From: Shewanella sp. Isolate11
GTDB taxonomy: Bacteria; Pseudomonadota; Gammaproteobacteria; Enterobacterales; Shewanellaceae
Reading direction: 5' to 3'
DNA: 64,000 nt
Assembly: GCF_022398315.1 (NCBI RefSeq)
Contig: NZ_JAKEVF010000001.1
Coordinates: 432,669-496,668, forward strand
Made by a program: the position numbers and the translations under genes
The notes under the pieces: model-generated
What the model was told of the DNA's origin: nothing
Seen by the model: the letters and a program-made list of their open reading frames with translations, nothing else
Database searches by the model: none
Shown: positions 9,134 to 16,571 of the stretch, in pieces
Layout: every line of letters begins with the position of its first letter
Position numbering within the stretch: position 1 is the stretch's first letter

Positions 9134-9844
9134 ATGTTTCTAAGTCCTTATTATAAAAAAGATATGCAGCTTGTTGCTGTTACACAACAACAAGCCAGTG
9201 ACTTTGCCAAAGGCGTCGCACAAGATTTCAATCCGATCCATGATGTGGCTGCAAAACGTTTCTGTGTGCCAGGGGATTTGTTGTTCGCCTTGGTATTAGG
9301 ACAATATGGTCTAAGTCAGCAGATGAGCTTCAGCTTCGAAGGCATGGTGGGTGATGGGGTGCAGTTGGTATTCCCTGAGCAGGTTGGCGATAGCTTTACC
9401 ATTGTTGACGATAAAGATAAGCCTTATCTCAGCGTTGAGCGCAGTGGTGATAACACTATCTGTGATGTACAAACCGAGTCGTTTATTCGCAGCTACGTGG
9501 CTTTCTCTGGCCTGAACTTCACCCACATACTAGTGCCTATGATGCGTAAGCACGGCATGATGATTAACCCCGCACGTCCATTGGTGATATATGAAAGCAT
9601 GTCATTTGATCTACAAACGCTGGATTTTGATAACATCGAACTGGTTTTAGTCGAACAAGATTTAGTGATTGACGGTAAACGTGGTGATGTGACCCTAAGT
9701 TTTGAATTACACTGTGGAGACAAGTTAGTGGGTACGGGTCGTAAAACCTTAGTCTTGAGTGGCTTACGTCCTCTAGAGGAAGAAAGCTTGACCGATATGG
9801 TCGATCGCTATGAAGCGCGTCGAATAGACTTCCAAGGTGCCTAA
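9134..9844 (+). CDS. DUF3581 family protein with a MaoC-like FNPIHD motif
   Basis: A 236-residue soluble protein that I recognise as the DUF3581 group found in Shewanella and related marine gammaproteobacteria; its function is not established. Residues 32-37 read FNPIHD, followed by AAKRFCVPGDLLFALVL. That is very like the active-site loop of MaoC/R-specific enoyl-CoA hydratases (D-x-N-P-I-H-x-D, then a Gly/Pro turn). The length and a second region beginning near residue 150 (VIYESMSFDLQTLDFD) would suit a double hotdog. There is no signal peptide or TM segment. It stands alone between mrcB and the efflux operon with its own terminator. The enzymatic assignment is inference. Confidence 0.8.
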   Translation: MFLSPYYKKDMQLVAVTQQQASDFAKGVAQDFNPIHDVAAKRFCVPGDLLFALVLGQYGLSQQMSFSFEGMVGDGVQLVFPEQVGDSFTIVDDKDKPYLSVERSGDNTICDVQTESFIRSYVAFSGLNFTHILVPMMRKHGMMINPARPLVIYESMSFDLQTLDFDNIELVLVEQDLVIDGKRGDVTLSFELHCGDKLVGTGRKTLVLSGLRPLEEESLTDMVDRYEARRIDFQGA

Positions 9845-9900
9845 TTAAAGGCGACTAAATGTAAGGCTGCTAATTAATCGGTTAATCAGTCAGTTTTCGA

Positions 9901-9928
9901 AAAAGCCCGTATCTTACGGGCTTTTTTT
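9901..9928 (+). terminator. Terminator of the DUF3581 gene
   Basis: GCCCGTA (9905-9911) and TACGGGC (9915-9921) form a stem with a 3-nt loop, extended by AAAA/TTTT pairing, followed by a T run. Confidence 0.88.
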
Positions 9929-9953
9929 CGCTAGTAATAAGGATGACAGCCTT

Positions 9954-9967
9954 ATACTGATTGGTAT
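9954..9967. repeat. Solitary ATACTGATTGGTAT repeat
   Basis: The 14-mer is identical to the right end of the 65-bp inverted-repeat element at 49220-49284, and a near copy (ATACTGATTGGTTT) occurs at 22821. No opposing copy is seen near this one, so it is a solo or decayed end. Confidence 0.5.
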
Positions 9968-10072
9968 AACAGTCAAAGCTTGTTAAATCTCAGCTCTCCT
10001 ATTTCTTATCTCTGGCCGTTCGAGCTGCAAATCTTTAATTCTCAAGCCTCCTTAACTCTATATCCCCATCTG

Positions 10073-10120
10073 CGGACACCCTTTACTCTGATCGGACAGT
10101 TAAATTGTGTCCGCGGACAC
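10073..10120 (+). promoter_or_regulatory. CGGACA repeats and GTGTCCGCGGACAC palindrome upstream of the efflux operon
   Basis: CGGACA occurs at 10073-10078, 10093-10098 and 10114-10119, spaced 20 and 21 bp apart (about two helical turns). The third copy is the right half of the perfect 14-bp palindrome at 10107-10120. Further copies occur at 10234-10239 and 10273-10278. The cluster lies 65-115 bp upstream of a sigma54-type promoter. This suits an enhancer for the sigma54-dependent response regulator encoded at the end of the same operon. The 411-bp gap 9845-10255 otherwise holds the DUF3581 terminator, a short repeat and the promoter; I see no credible gene in it. Confidence 0.65.
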
Positions 10121-10184
10121 TTTCTGGCTTTAAATAAAATAGTATATAAAAGTATCTTTTTGATTTTGATGAAAATTAATTTTT

Positions 10185-10200
10185 TGGCACAGTAATTGTT
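10185..10200 (+). promoter_or_regulatory. Candidate sigma54 (RpoN) promoter of the efflux operon
   Basis: TTGGCACAGTAATTGT matches the RpoN consensus TGGCACG-N4-TTGC, with GG at 10186-10187 and the -12 element GT at 10198-10199, exactly 12 nt apart. The -12 dinucleotide is GT rather than GC. Transcription would begin near 10210, about 45 nt before the adaptor ATG. The NtrC-type regulator at the end of the operon supports the assignment. Confidence 0.68.
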
Positions 10201-10255
10201 TATATACCCTATAACACAAGATTTTTACCATAACGGACACCTTTAGGAACCCAGG

Positions 10256-11518
10256 ATGATCAAAGATACTAGCGGACAGGATAAAGTCGTAGCGCCAAGT
10301 TTAGCTAGCCGTTTTAAGTGGCCCGTTATCTTAGGTGGCTCAGTATTATTGGTATCAGGCTTGATTTGGGCCAGTGTGAGTGGAAGTCATGTTAGTGAGT
10401 CAATCGATGGAAGCGAGTTAAAGTTTGCCACTTTAGTGCGTGGCACTTTAACCCGTGATATTGCTACTACAGGTAAGATAGTCGCTGCTAATGCCCCAAT
10501 CCTTTATAGCCCAGAAAAAGGCACTGTGACCTTGATATCCAACCCCGGCGATCGAGTCGAGCAAGGACAAGTGGTCGCCACGATTGAAAGTCATAGTTTG
10601 ACCAATAGCCTCAAACAACAACAAGCCGTTCTCGAAGGGATGAAAAGCGCTTTGGAGCGAACCCGTCTCGATGCTCGTCGTCAACAACTTAAGGCCCTGC
10701 AAGCTATCGATATGGCTAAGGTCGATTTAGAAGCAGCAGAACGCGAGAGCCGCCGCGGCGATCAATTGATTGAAAATGATCTGATTTCTCGAATTGATTT
10801 TGAAAAGAACAAGGATGATCTGCATAAGGCCAAGTTATTGTTTGCGCATACCAAGCAAGAGGCCGATCTGATGAAAGATACCTTGGCTTTTGAACTGAAG
10901 AATAAGGCTGCCGAGGTAGATCGTCAGGCGTTGGTCGTGACTGAGTTAGAGCGTCAAGTTGCCGCATTAAACATTATCGCGCCAGTTGGCGGCATCATAG
11001 GTAACTGGTTAATTGAGCAGAAAGCGCAAATCGGCCAAAGCCAGCCCATTTTAACCGTCGTTGATTTGAGTGCCTTTGAGGCCGAGTTAGCTGTGCCAGA
11101 GAGTTATGCCGATGAGCTGGGCTTAGGGATGGAGGTGGAGCTTAATTTCGGTGGCGTGATGGTGATGGGTAAACTTTCTTCTATTTCACCTGAAGTCCGT
11201 AATCGTGAGGTCGCGACTCGAGTCAGATTTGAACAAAATCCTGAGTTACATCTACGCCAGAATCAACGTCTTTCAGCCCGAGTGTTATTAGAAAATCGTC
11301 CCGACGTGCTGATGGTGAAGCGTGGTGCTTTCGTGACCAGTGGCGGCGGTCGAGTAGTGTATCGCATTCAAGGTGACATTGCCGAGCGTACCGAGATCCA
11401 GCTCGGCGCACGTAGCATGAGCCAGATTGAAGTATTAGAAGGTGGTGAGGCTGGAGATCAATGGGTGATCTCTAACATCGACCTATTTAAAAATGCCGAA
11501 CAAGTTTTGGTTCGCTAA
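10256..11518 (+). CDS. Efflux periplasmic adaptor subunit (HlyD/MacA-like)
   Basis: Membrane fusion protein of 420 aa. It has an N-terminal TM anchor at about residues 24-42 (VILGGSVLLVSGLIWASV) and a first barrel/lipoyl segment (GKIVAANAPILYSPEKG, GDRVEQGQVVATIES). A long charged helical hairpin spans about 120-240, followed by the returning lipoyl half (IIAPVGGIIGNWLIEQKAQIGQ) and beta-barrel segments (AELAVPESYADELGLGMEVEL). It would bridge the inner-membrane ABC complex downstream to an outer-membrane channel, which is not encoded here. It is the first gene of the sigma54-linked operon, with AGGAACCCAGG before ATG. The substrate cannot be read from sequence. Confidence 0.9.
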   Translation: MIKDTSGQDKVVAPSLASRFKWPVILGGSVLLVSGLIWASVSGSHVSESIDGSELKFATLVRGTLTRDIATTGKIVAANAPILYSPEKGTVTLISNPGDRVEQGQVVATIESHSLTNSLKQQQAVLEGMKSALERTRLDARRQQLKALQAIDMAKVDLEAAERESRRGDQLIENDLISRIDFEKNKDDLHKAKLLFAHTKQEADLMKDTLAFELKNKAAEVDRQALVVTELERQVAALNIIAPVGGIIGNWLIEQKAQIGQSQPILTVVDLSAFEAELAVPESYADELGLGMEVELNFGGVMVMGKLSSISPEVRNREVATRVRFEQNPELHLRQNQRLSARVLLENRPDVLMVKRGAFVTSGGGRVVYRIQGDIAERTEIQLGARSMSQIEVLEGGEAGDQWVISNIDLFKNAEQVLVR

Positions 11519-11527
11519 GGAGCTACG

Positions 11528-11785
11528 ATGAGAAAGCGTATTTCTATCATGACCTCAGAGAGTTTGGTTGCCATTCTCGCGCTATTACTGCTGTTGGTGG
11601 CGACTCAAGTATTTACTCAAAATGTCTCAAGCTGGTTTTTGTTTGGACTGCATATTAGTGAAATGGCCGATATGTACCAAATCAGCAGAGAAATCCCCCG
11701 ACTTCCCGACGTTGCCAATATGGGCGGCGATATCACTCAATGCGTGTTAGATAGCCTGAGGCTACTGCAAGCATTTTTGAAATAA
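11528..11785 (+). CDS. Small single-TM protein embedded in the efflux operon
   Basis: An 85-residue protein that I do not recognise. It has one strong TM helix at about residues 12-28 (SLVAILALLLLLVATQVFTQ) and a further hydrophobic stretch (SWFLFGLHI). A soluble C-terminal tail with one Cys (GGDITQCVLDSLRLLQAFLK) probably lies outside the membrane. A good ribosome binding site (AAGGAGCTACG) precedes ATG at 11528; the ATG at 11549 is an alternative. It starts 9 bp after the adaptor stop and ends 36 bp before the ATPase, so it is clearly co-transcribed. A role as an accessory or assembly subunit of the exporter is inference. Confidence 0.75.
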   Translation: MRKRISIMTSESLVAILALLLLLVATQVFTQNVSSWFLFGLHISEMADMYQISREIPRLPDVANMGGDITQCVLDSLRLLQAFLK

Positions 11786-11821
11786 CTTATTGAATAACGC
11801 AAAAATTGAAGGAATTAAACC

Positions 11822-12544
11822 ATGTTAATCATGAAAAATATCAACAAGGTGTTCAAAACGGATTTAGTAGAAACCCATGCGTTACGGGATTTTAATTTAT
11901 CGGTACAAGAGGGTGAGTTTGTTGCCGTGACAGGCCCTTCTGGCTCGGGTAAGACGACGTTTCTTAATATCGCAGGTTTGCTAGAGGGCTTTACTAATGG
12001 CGAATATCACTTGGATGATGTCAACATCTCTAATCTGAGTGACAACAAGGCTGCGGCAATTCGAAATGAAAAAATAGGTTTTATATTTCAGGGTTTTAAC
12101 TTGATTCCCGATCTGAATTTGGCTGAAAACGTCGAAGTGCCTTTGCGCTATCGTGGCTTTAGTGCCAAGGAGCGCCAACGTCGTGTACAAGCTGCGTTAG
12201 AGCAAGTGGGTCTAGGTGCGCGTATGAAGCATCTTCCCTCACAACTTTCAGGTGGTCAGCAGCAGCGTGTGGCAATCGCCCGTGCGCTAGCTGGCGAACC
12301 AAGATTTCTCCTCGCCGATGAGCCAACAGGTAACTTGGACAGCCTGATGGCTCGTCAGGTGATGGAGCTTTTAGAAGAGATCAACAAGGCGGGGACCACC
12401 ATCATCATGGTGACTCATGATCCCGAATTAGCCCGTCGTGCTCAGCGCAATATTCAGATTGTCGATGGTCAAGTGTGTGACTTTACCCTATATCAGGGCG
12501 GACAGGCAGAGACGCTGGAAGCGACAGAAAAAGCGGCGAGCTAA
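11822..12544 (+). CDS. ABC transporter ATP-binding protein (MacB/LolD type)
   Basis: A 240-residue ATPase. Walker A is GPSGSGKTT near residue 40, the Q-loop is FIFQGFNLIPDL, the signature is LSGGQQQRVAIARAL, Walker B is FLLADEPTGNLDS and the H-loop is MVTHDPE. The linker NLDSLMARQVMELLEEI is typical of the MacB/LolD/FtsE group, which works with FtsX-fold permeases as mechanotransmission transporters rather than true pumps. AAGGAATTAAACC precedes the ATG. The two permease genes follow directly, 11 bp downstream. Confidence 0.93.
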   Translation: MLIMKNINKVFKTDLVETHALRDFNLSVQEGEFVAVTGPSGSGKTTFLNIAGLLEGFTNGEYHLDDVNISNLSDNKAAAIRNEKIGFIFQGFNLIPDLNLAENVEVPLRYRGFSAKERQRRVQAALEQVGLGARMKHLPSQLSGGQQQRVAIARALAGEPRFLLADEPTGNLDSLMARQVMELLEEINKAGTTIIMVTHDPELARRAQRNIQIVDGQVCDFTLYQGGQAETLEATEKAAS

Positions 12545-12555
12545 GGAGCACAAAC

Positions 12556-13866
12556 ATGTTTTTATATTATGTTGACCTTGCCTGGCGCAGCATTAAGAAG
12601 ACGCCGATCTTATCCCTGCTGATGGTGCTTGCCATCTCAGTAGGTATAGGGATCACCATTACCACATTAAATGTATACAAGATGATGTCATTTAATCCCG
12701 CAGGGGAGCGCGCCGAGCAGCTAAACACGGTGCAGCTGTGGACTCAAGGGGTTGACTCTTGGGATGACTTCCATTCGCTGGTGACTTATCAGGACGTGAT
12801 GAACCTGCGTAATAGCAAGCTGGCGAAACAGCAAGCAGCGATGTTTCGCAGTGGAATGGCGGTCCAGACTGATGATCCTGAGGTTTTACCCTCACTCTAT
12901 GGCGTTCGTGTTACCGATGGTGATTTTTTCTCGCTGTTTGAGGTGCCCTTCATCTTCGGTCAACGCTGGGATAAATCGGTGGATAATCAAGCTGCTTTTC
13001 AGGCTGTGATAGGCAAGAAGCTAAATCAGAAACTGTTTGGTGGCGAAAATAGCATAGGTAAGACGCTTTATCTTGATCGTAAGCCCTATCAAGTTGTCGG
13101 CGTGATCGATGATTGGAGTCCTCAGCCTAAATACTACGATCCCACCAGTGGTGCTTTTTCCCCAGCGGAACAGATTTATATTCCTTTTTCTCTAGCCGCG
13201 AATGAAGAGTTTGCGATTTGGGGCAATATGTCTGGCTGGAAGTACGAACGTATCAACAATTATCAGGAGCGGCTAACTTCGGAGAAAGTGTGGCTTGAGT
13301 ATTGGGTCGATTTACCGACGGCAGAAGATCGTCAGGCATATCAAAACTACCTAAGTCAATATGTCGAACAGCAGAAGGAGTTAGGACGTTTTGCCGATAA
13401 TAAGTCGGCAGCCGAATCGGCGCAGCTATCCGATGTGGATGCCTGGCTTGAGCGAAATCATGTCGTGCCAGAAGACAACAAGATTCTGGTTGGCCTGAGT
13501 GTGCTCTTTCTAAGTGTGTGTCTGGTTAATATCTTGGGCTTAATGTTGACCAAGTTCCTCAAGCGCGCTCCCGAGGTTGGGGTGAGACGTGCTATCGGTG
13601 CCAGCCGTGCACAAATCTTCTCGCAATATATGGTTGAAGTTGGAGTGATTGGACTGTTTGGTGGTCTGTTAGGACTGGCTTGGGCATGGGGTGCACTCTA
13701 TGGCCTTTCGGCACGCTTTGGCGTGGTCGAAGGGTTAACCCATTTGTCCTTGAGCATGTGGTTTGTTACGCCAGCCATTGCAGTGGGTACAGCGATGCTC
13801 GCGGGTCTCTATCCTGCTTGGGTTGTATGTAGAACCAAGCCTAGCGTTTATTTAAAAAGCCAGTAA
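12556..13866 (+). CDS. ABC transporter permease 1 (FtsX/MacB-like)
   Basis: 436-residue permease with the FtsX/MacB plan. The first TM helix is at about residues 17-40, followed by a large periplasmic core of about 230 residues. Three C-terminal TM helices start near 312 (ILVGLSVLFLSVCLVNILGL), 355 and 395. The cytoplasmic coupling signature EVGVRRAIGASRAQIFSQYM precedes TM3, as in MacB. Unlike MacB, the ATPase is a separate polypeptide. The next gene encodes a second, divergent permease, so the complex is probably a heterodimer. Confidence 0.9.
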   Translation: MFLYYVDLAWRSIKKTPILSLLMVLAISVGIGITITTLNVYKMMSFNPAGERAEQLNTVQLWTQGVDSWDDFHSLVTYQDVMNLRNSKLAKQQAAMFRSGMAVQTDDPEVLPSLYGVRVTDGDFFSLFEVPFIFGQRWDKSVDNQAAFQAVIGKKLNQKLFGGENSIGKTLYLDRKPYQVVGVIDDWSPQPKYYDPTSGAFSPAEQIYIPFSLAANEEFAIWGNMSGWKYERINNYQERLTSEKVWLEYWVDLPTAEDRQAYQNYLSQYVEQQKELGRFADNKSAAESAQLSDVDAWLERNHVVPEDNKILVGLSVLFLSVCLVNILGLMLTKFLKRAPEVGVRRAIGASRAQIFSQYMVEVGVIGLFGGLLGLAWAWGALYGLSARFGVVEGLTHLSLSMWFVTPAIAVGTAMLAGLYPAWVVCRTKPSVYLKSQ

Positions 13867-13877
13867 GGGGTTAAAAC

Positions 13878-15077
13878 ATGCTTCATATTAAACCAGTTTT
13901 TAGCAGCTTGCTGCGCAGTAAGAGCGGCCCGATATTATTGTTAATGCAGATTATTTTATCTGTTGCTATCGTTGCCAATGCCAGTTTTATTATCCACGAA
14001 CGTTTAAGCATGATGCAGCGTGATTCGGGGATACTCGAGAAGCAGGTGCTAACTTTCAATCTGTATAACTTTGATCCGAGTATTGACGAGACGCTACAGA
14101 ATAAGGTCGATCAGCGTATTTTACGCAGTATCCCTCATGTCGAGGCGGCAACCTCGACCAATATGTTACCCCTGAGCGGCAGCGGTTGGTCCAGCACGCT
14201 GAATTTAGGCCCCGATCCAGAGACGGCAAAGAGCACGCCGCAACTGGCCATGTATCTGGGGACAGAGCATACCATTGAGACCTTAGGGCTTAAGCTTATC
14301 GAGGGGCGTAACTTCTATCCCGATGAGATCAGTGACGATGTGAACAGCCCAGATAAGCTGTTGATCATTAGTAAGGCATTGGCCGATGAAGTTTGGCCAA
14401 ACGATTCTGCTGTGGGTAAAAACTTGTGGGTGGGCGCTGATGAACAAGTGACTATTATCGGCGTTGTCGACAAGATGCAAGGGGCTTGGGTCGATTCAAA
14501 TGATCTTGAATACAGTATTATCCAAAATGTCGATTATGCTGGACGCTCATATATGTTGCGTGTGGCGCCAGAGTATCAGGCAAGGGTGCAAGAGGCGGTG
14601 ATTGCGGCCTTAATGAAAGAGAACCCAAATAGAGTGATTGATGACTTCCGATCTATCGCCGAGGTGAAGACAAACTCTTATCGTGATCATGAGTTGATGG
14701 TCACTGTGTTATCTATGATGGTGGTGTTACTGCTGTTGATCACCAGCTTAGGGCTTACGGGAATGGTGATGTTTAATATTCAGCGCCGTACCAAGCAGAT
14801 TGGTACTCGTCGCGCATTAGGTGCCACAAAACACGATATCCTCAGCCTGTTCTTAACCGAAAACTACATCATTTGTGTCGTTGGCGGTTTATTGGGTGGC
14901 AGCTTAGCAGTGTTACTGGGTCAGCAGTTGATGAAACATTATGCTCTGCCACAGCTGGATCTTGTCTATCCCGTGATGACAGTTATAGGCATGCTGCTGG
15001 TGACGACGGTGGCTGTGGTATTACCGGCGCGTAAGGCGGCCAATATATCGCCGGCAATGGCGACCCGTAGCGTTTAG
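13878..15077 (+). CDS. ABC transporter permease 2 (FtsX/MacB-like)
   Basis: 399-residue partner of the preceding permease with the same topology. TM1 is at about residues 13-35, then come a periplasmic core and three C-terminal TM helices. KQIGTRRALGATKHDILSLF is the coupling segment before TM3. It begins 11 bp after permease 1. The two share family features but differ clearly in sequence, so they are not a recent duplication. The regulator gene follows after an 87-bp gap containing an imperfect hairpin. Confidence 0.9.
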   Translation: MLHIKPVFSSLLRSKSGPILLLMQIILSVAIVANASFIIHERLSMMQRDSGILEKQVLTFNLYNFDPSIDETLQNKVDQRILRSIPHVEAATSTNMLPLSGSGWSSTLNLGPDPETAKSTPQLAMYLGTEHTIETLGLKLIEGRNFYPDEISDDVNSPDKLLIISKALADEVWPNDSAVGKNLWVGADEQVTIIGVVDKMQGAWVDSNDLEYSIIQNVDYAGRSYMLRVAPEYQARVQEAVIAALMKENPNRVIDDFRSIAEVKTNSYRDHELMVTVLSMMVVLLLLITSLGLTGMVMFNIQRRTKQIGTRRALGATKHDILSLFLTENYIICVVGGLLGGSLAVLLGQQLMKHYALPQLDLVYPVMTVIGMLLVTTVAVVLPARKAANISPAMATRSV

Positions 15078-15164
15078 TTTCGAGTAATTAACCGAGAGTG
15101 TTTTAATTGCAGGCGCTTTCGGTTAGTTTTGTGGCTCTAGCTGTTAAAAACTTAATTAGAATAT

Positions 15165-16571
15165 ATGGATACGATTCTCATCGTCGACGACAATCAGGCC
15201 GTTTGTAGTGCTCTGGCTCTGATGCTCGAATTACAAGGATTTAAGACGCTTAGCTGTTTTTCCCCAGAAGCGGCGCTCAGCATGTTGGCTGAGCAGGAAG
15301 TGTCACTGGTGATCCAGGATATGAACTTTACCCAGGACACGACTTCTGGTGAAGAGGGGAAGCGGCTGTTTTATGACATTCGTCAGCAATCGCCGCAGCT
15401 GCCTATTATCCTGTTGACCGCCTGGACTCAGTTAGAGCTGGCGGTGGAGCTGGTGAAAGAAGGCAGTGCCGATTACATGGGTAAGCCTTGGGACGACGAT
15501 AAGCTACTCAATAGCGTGAATAATCTTATCTCTCTGCATGCCTTGTCACAGCAAAACAATCAACTCAGTCGCTCGGAAAACCAACGTATGTCGGCGATAA
15601 AAGACGCCGATCTTTGTGGGATCGTTTTTGGTAGTGGTGCCATGCAGCGTTGTATTGATTTGGCGCTGCAAATTGCAAAGTCTGATGTGTCTGTGTTGGT
15701 CACTGGGCCTAACGGAGCCGGTAAAGATAAGTTGGCGGACATTATCCACGCCAACTCGCCGCTGAAAGACAAGCCTTTTATCAAGGTCAATATTGGCGCA
15801 CTGCCGATGGAACTGCTAGAGGCCGAGTTGTTTGGTGCCGAGGCGGGAGCCTTTACCGGTGCCAATAAGACCCGTATCGGCCGTTTCGAAGCGGCCGATG
15901 GTGGTACGCTATTTTTAGATGAAATAGGAAACTTACCCCTGTCAGGGCAGGTTAAGTTGCTGCGGGTGTTGCAAACCGGTGAGTTTGAACGCTTGGGCAG
16001 TCACCAAACCCGCAAGGTCAAGGTAAGAGTGATCAGCGCCACGAATGCCGACTTAGCCGATGATATTGCTAGTGGTCGTTTTCGTGAAGATCTCTTCTAT
16101 CGTCTTAATGTGATTGAGCTGGCTTTACCGCCGCTTAATCAACGCCAAGACGATATTTTACCCCTAGTGAGTCATTTTATAGGTAGAGACTTTTCGTTGC
16201 CTAAGCCGACGCGACAAGCCTTGCTTGATTATCCTTGGCCGGGCAATGTTCGTGAGCTGGAAAATGCCTGTAAACGAGCGGTGATCTTAGCCAGTAGTCC
16301 AGCGCTAAAGCTGGCAGACTTCGGACTCAGGCCGCTAGTAGCAGCGCAAACGCTACATCATGCACAAGATATGCTGGGTGACGCATCAGGTGCGTCGTCA
16401 AGTGCGCTTGAAAGTCAGCATGAGCCAGTGGCCAAAAGTGAGCCAGAAAAAGCCGATATCGAACAGGCTTTGGCACAGCATAATGGGGTGATTGCCAGAG
16501 TAGCGAAGTCGCTCGGTCTTAGCCGTCAGGCACTGTATCGGCGCATGGATAAGTTTGGGATCGACAGATGA
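15165..16571 (+). CDS. Sigma54-dependent response regulator, NtrC family
   Basis: 468-residue enhancer-binding protein. The receiver domain (1-120) has DD near residue 8, the phosphoacceptor D52 in IQDMNF, T/A near 85 and KPW near 107. The AAA+ domain (about 150-375) has Walker A TGPNGAGKD, the sigma54-contacting GAFTGA loop near 227, Walker B GGTLFLDEIG and the R-finger region GRFREDLFYRLNV. A Fis-type HTH lies at the C-terminus (ARVAKSLGLSRQALYRRMDKF). The next gene overlaps it by 4 bp. The obvious target is the promoter of its own operon, which has a sigma54 element and CGGACA repeats; this is inference. Confidence 0.94.
   Translation: MDTILIVDDNQAVCSALALMLELQGFKTLSCFSPEAALSMLAEQEVSLVIQDMNFTQDTTSGEEGKRLFYDIRQQSPQLPIILLTAWTQLELAVELVKEGSADYMGKPWDDDKLLNSVNNLISLHALSQQNNQLSRSENQRMSAIKDADLCGIVFGSGAMQRCIDLALQIAKSDVSVLVTGPNGAGKDKLADIIHANSPLKDKPFIKVNIGALPMELLEAELFGAEAGAFTGANKTRIGRFEAADGGTLFLDEIGNLPLSGQVKLLRVLQTGEFERLGSHQTRKVKVRVISATNADLADDIASGRFREDLFYRLNVIELALPPLNQRQDDILPLVSHFIGRDFSLPKPTRQALLDYPWPGNVRELENACKRAVILASSPALKLADFGLRPLVAAQTLHHAQDMLGDASGASSSALESQHEPVAKSEPEKADIEQALAQHNGVIARVAKSLGLSRQALYRRMDKFGIDR

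Noticed and set aside
9980..10195. Open frame of 71 codons upstream of the efflux operon
   Set aside because: It runs through the CGGACA repeats and the sigma54 promoter, lacks a ribosome binding site and has no recognisable protein features.
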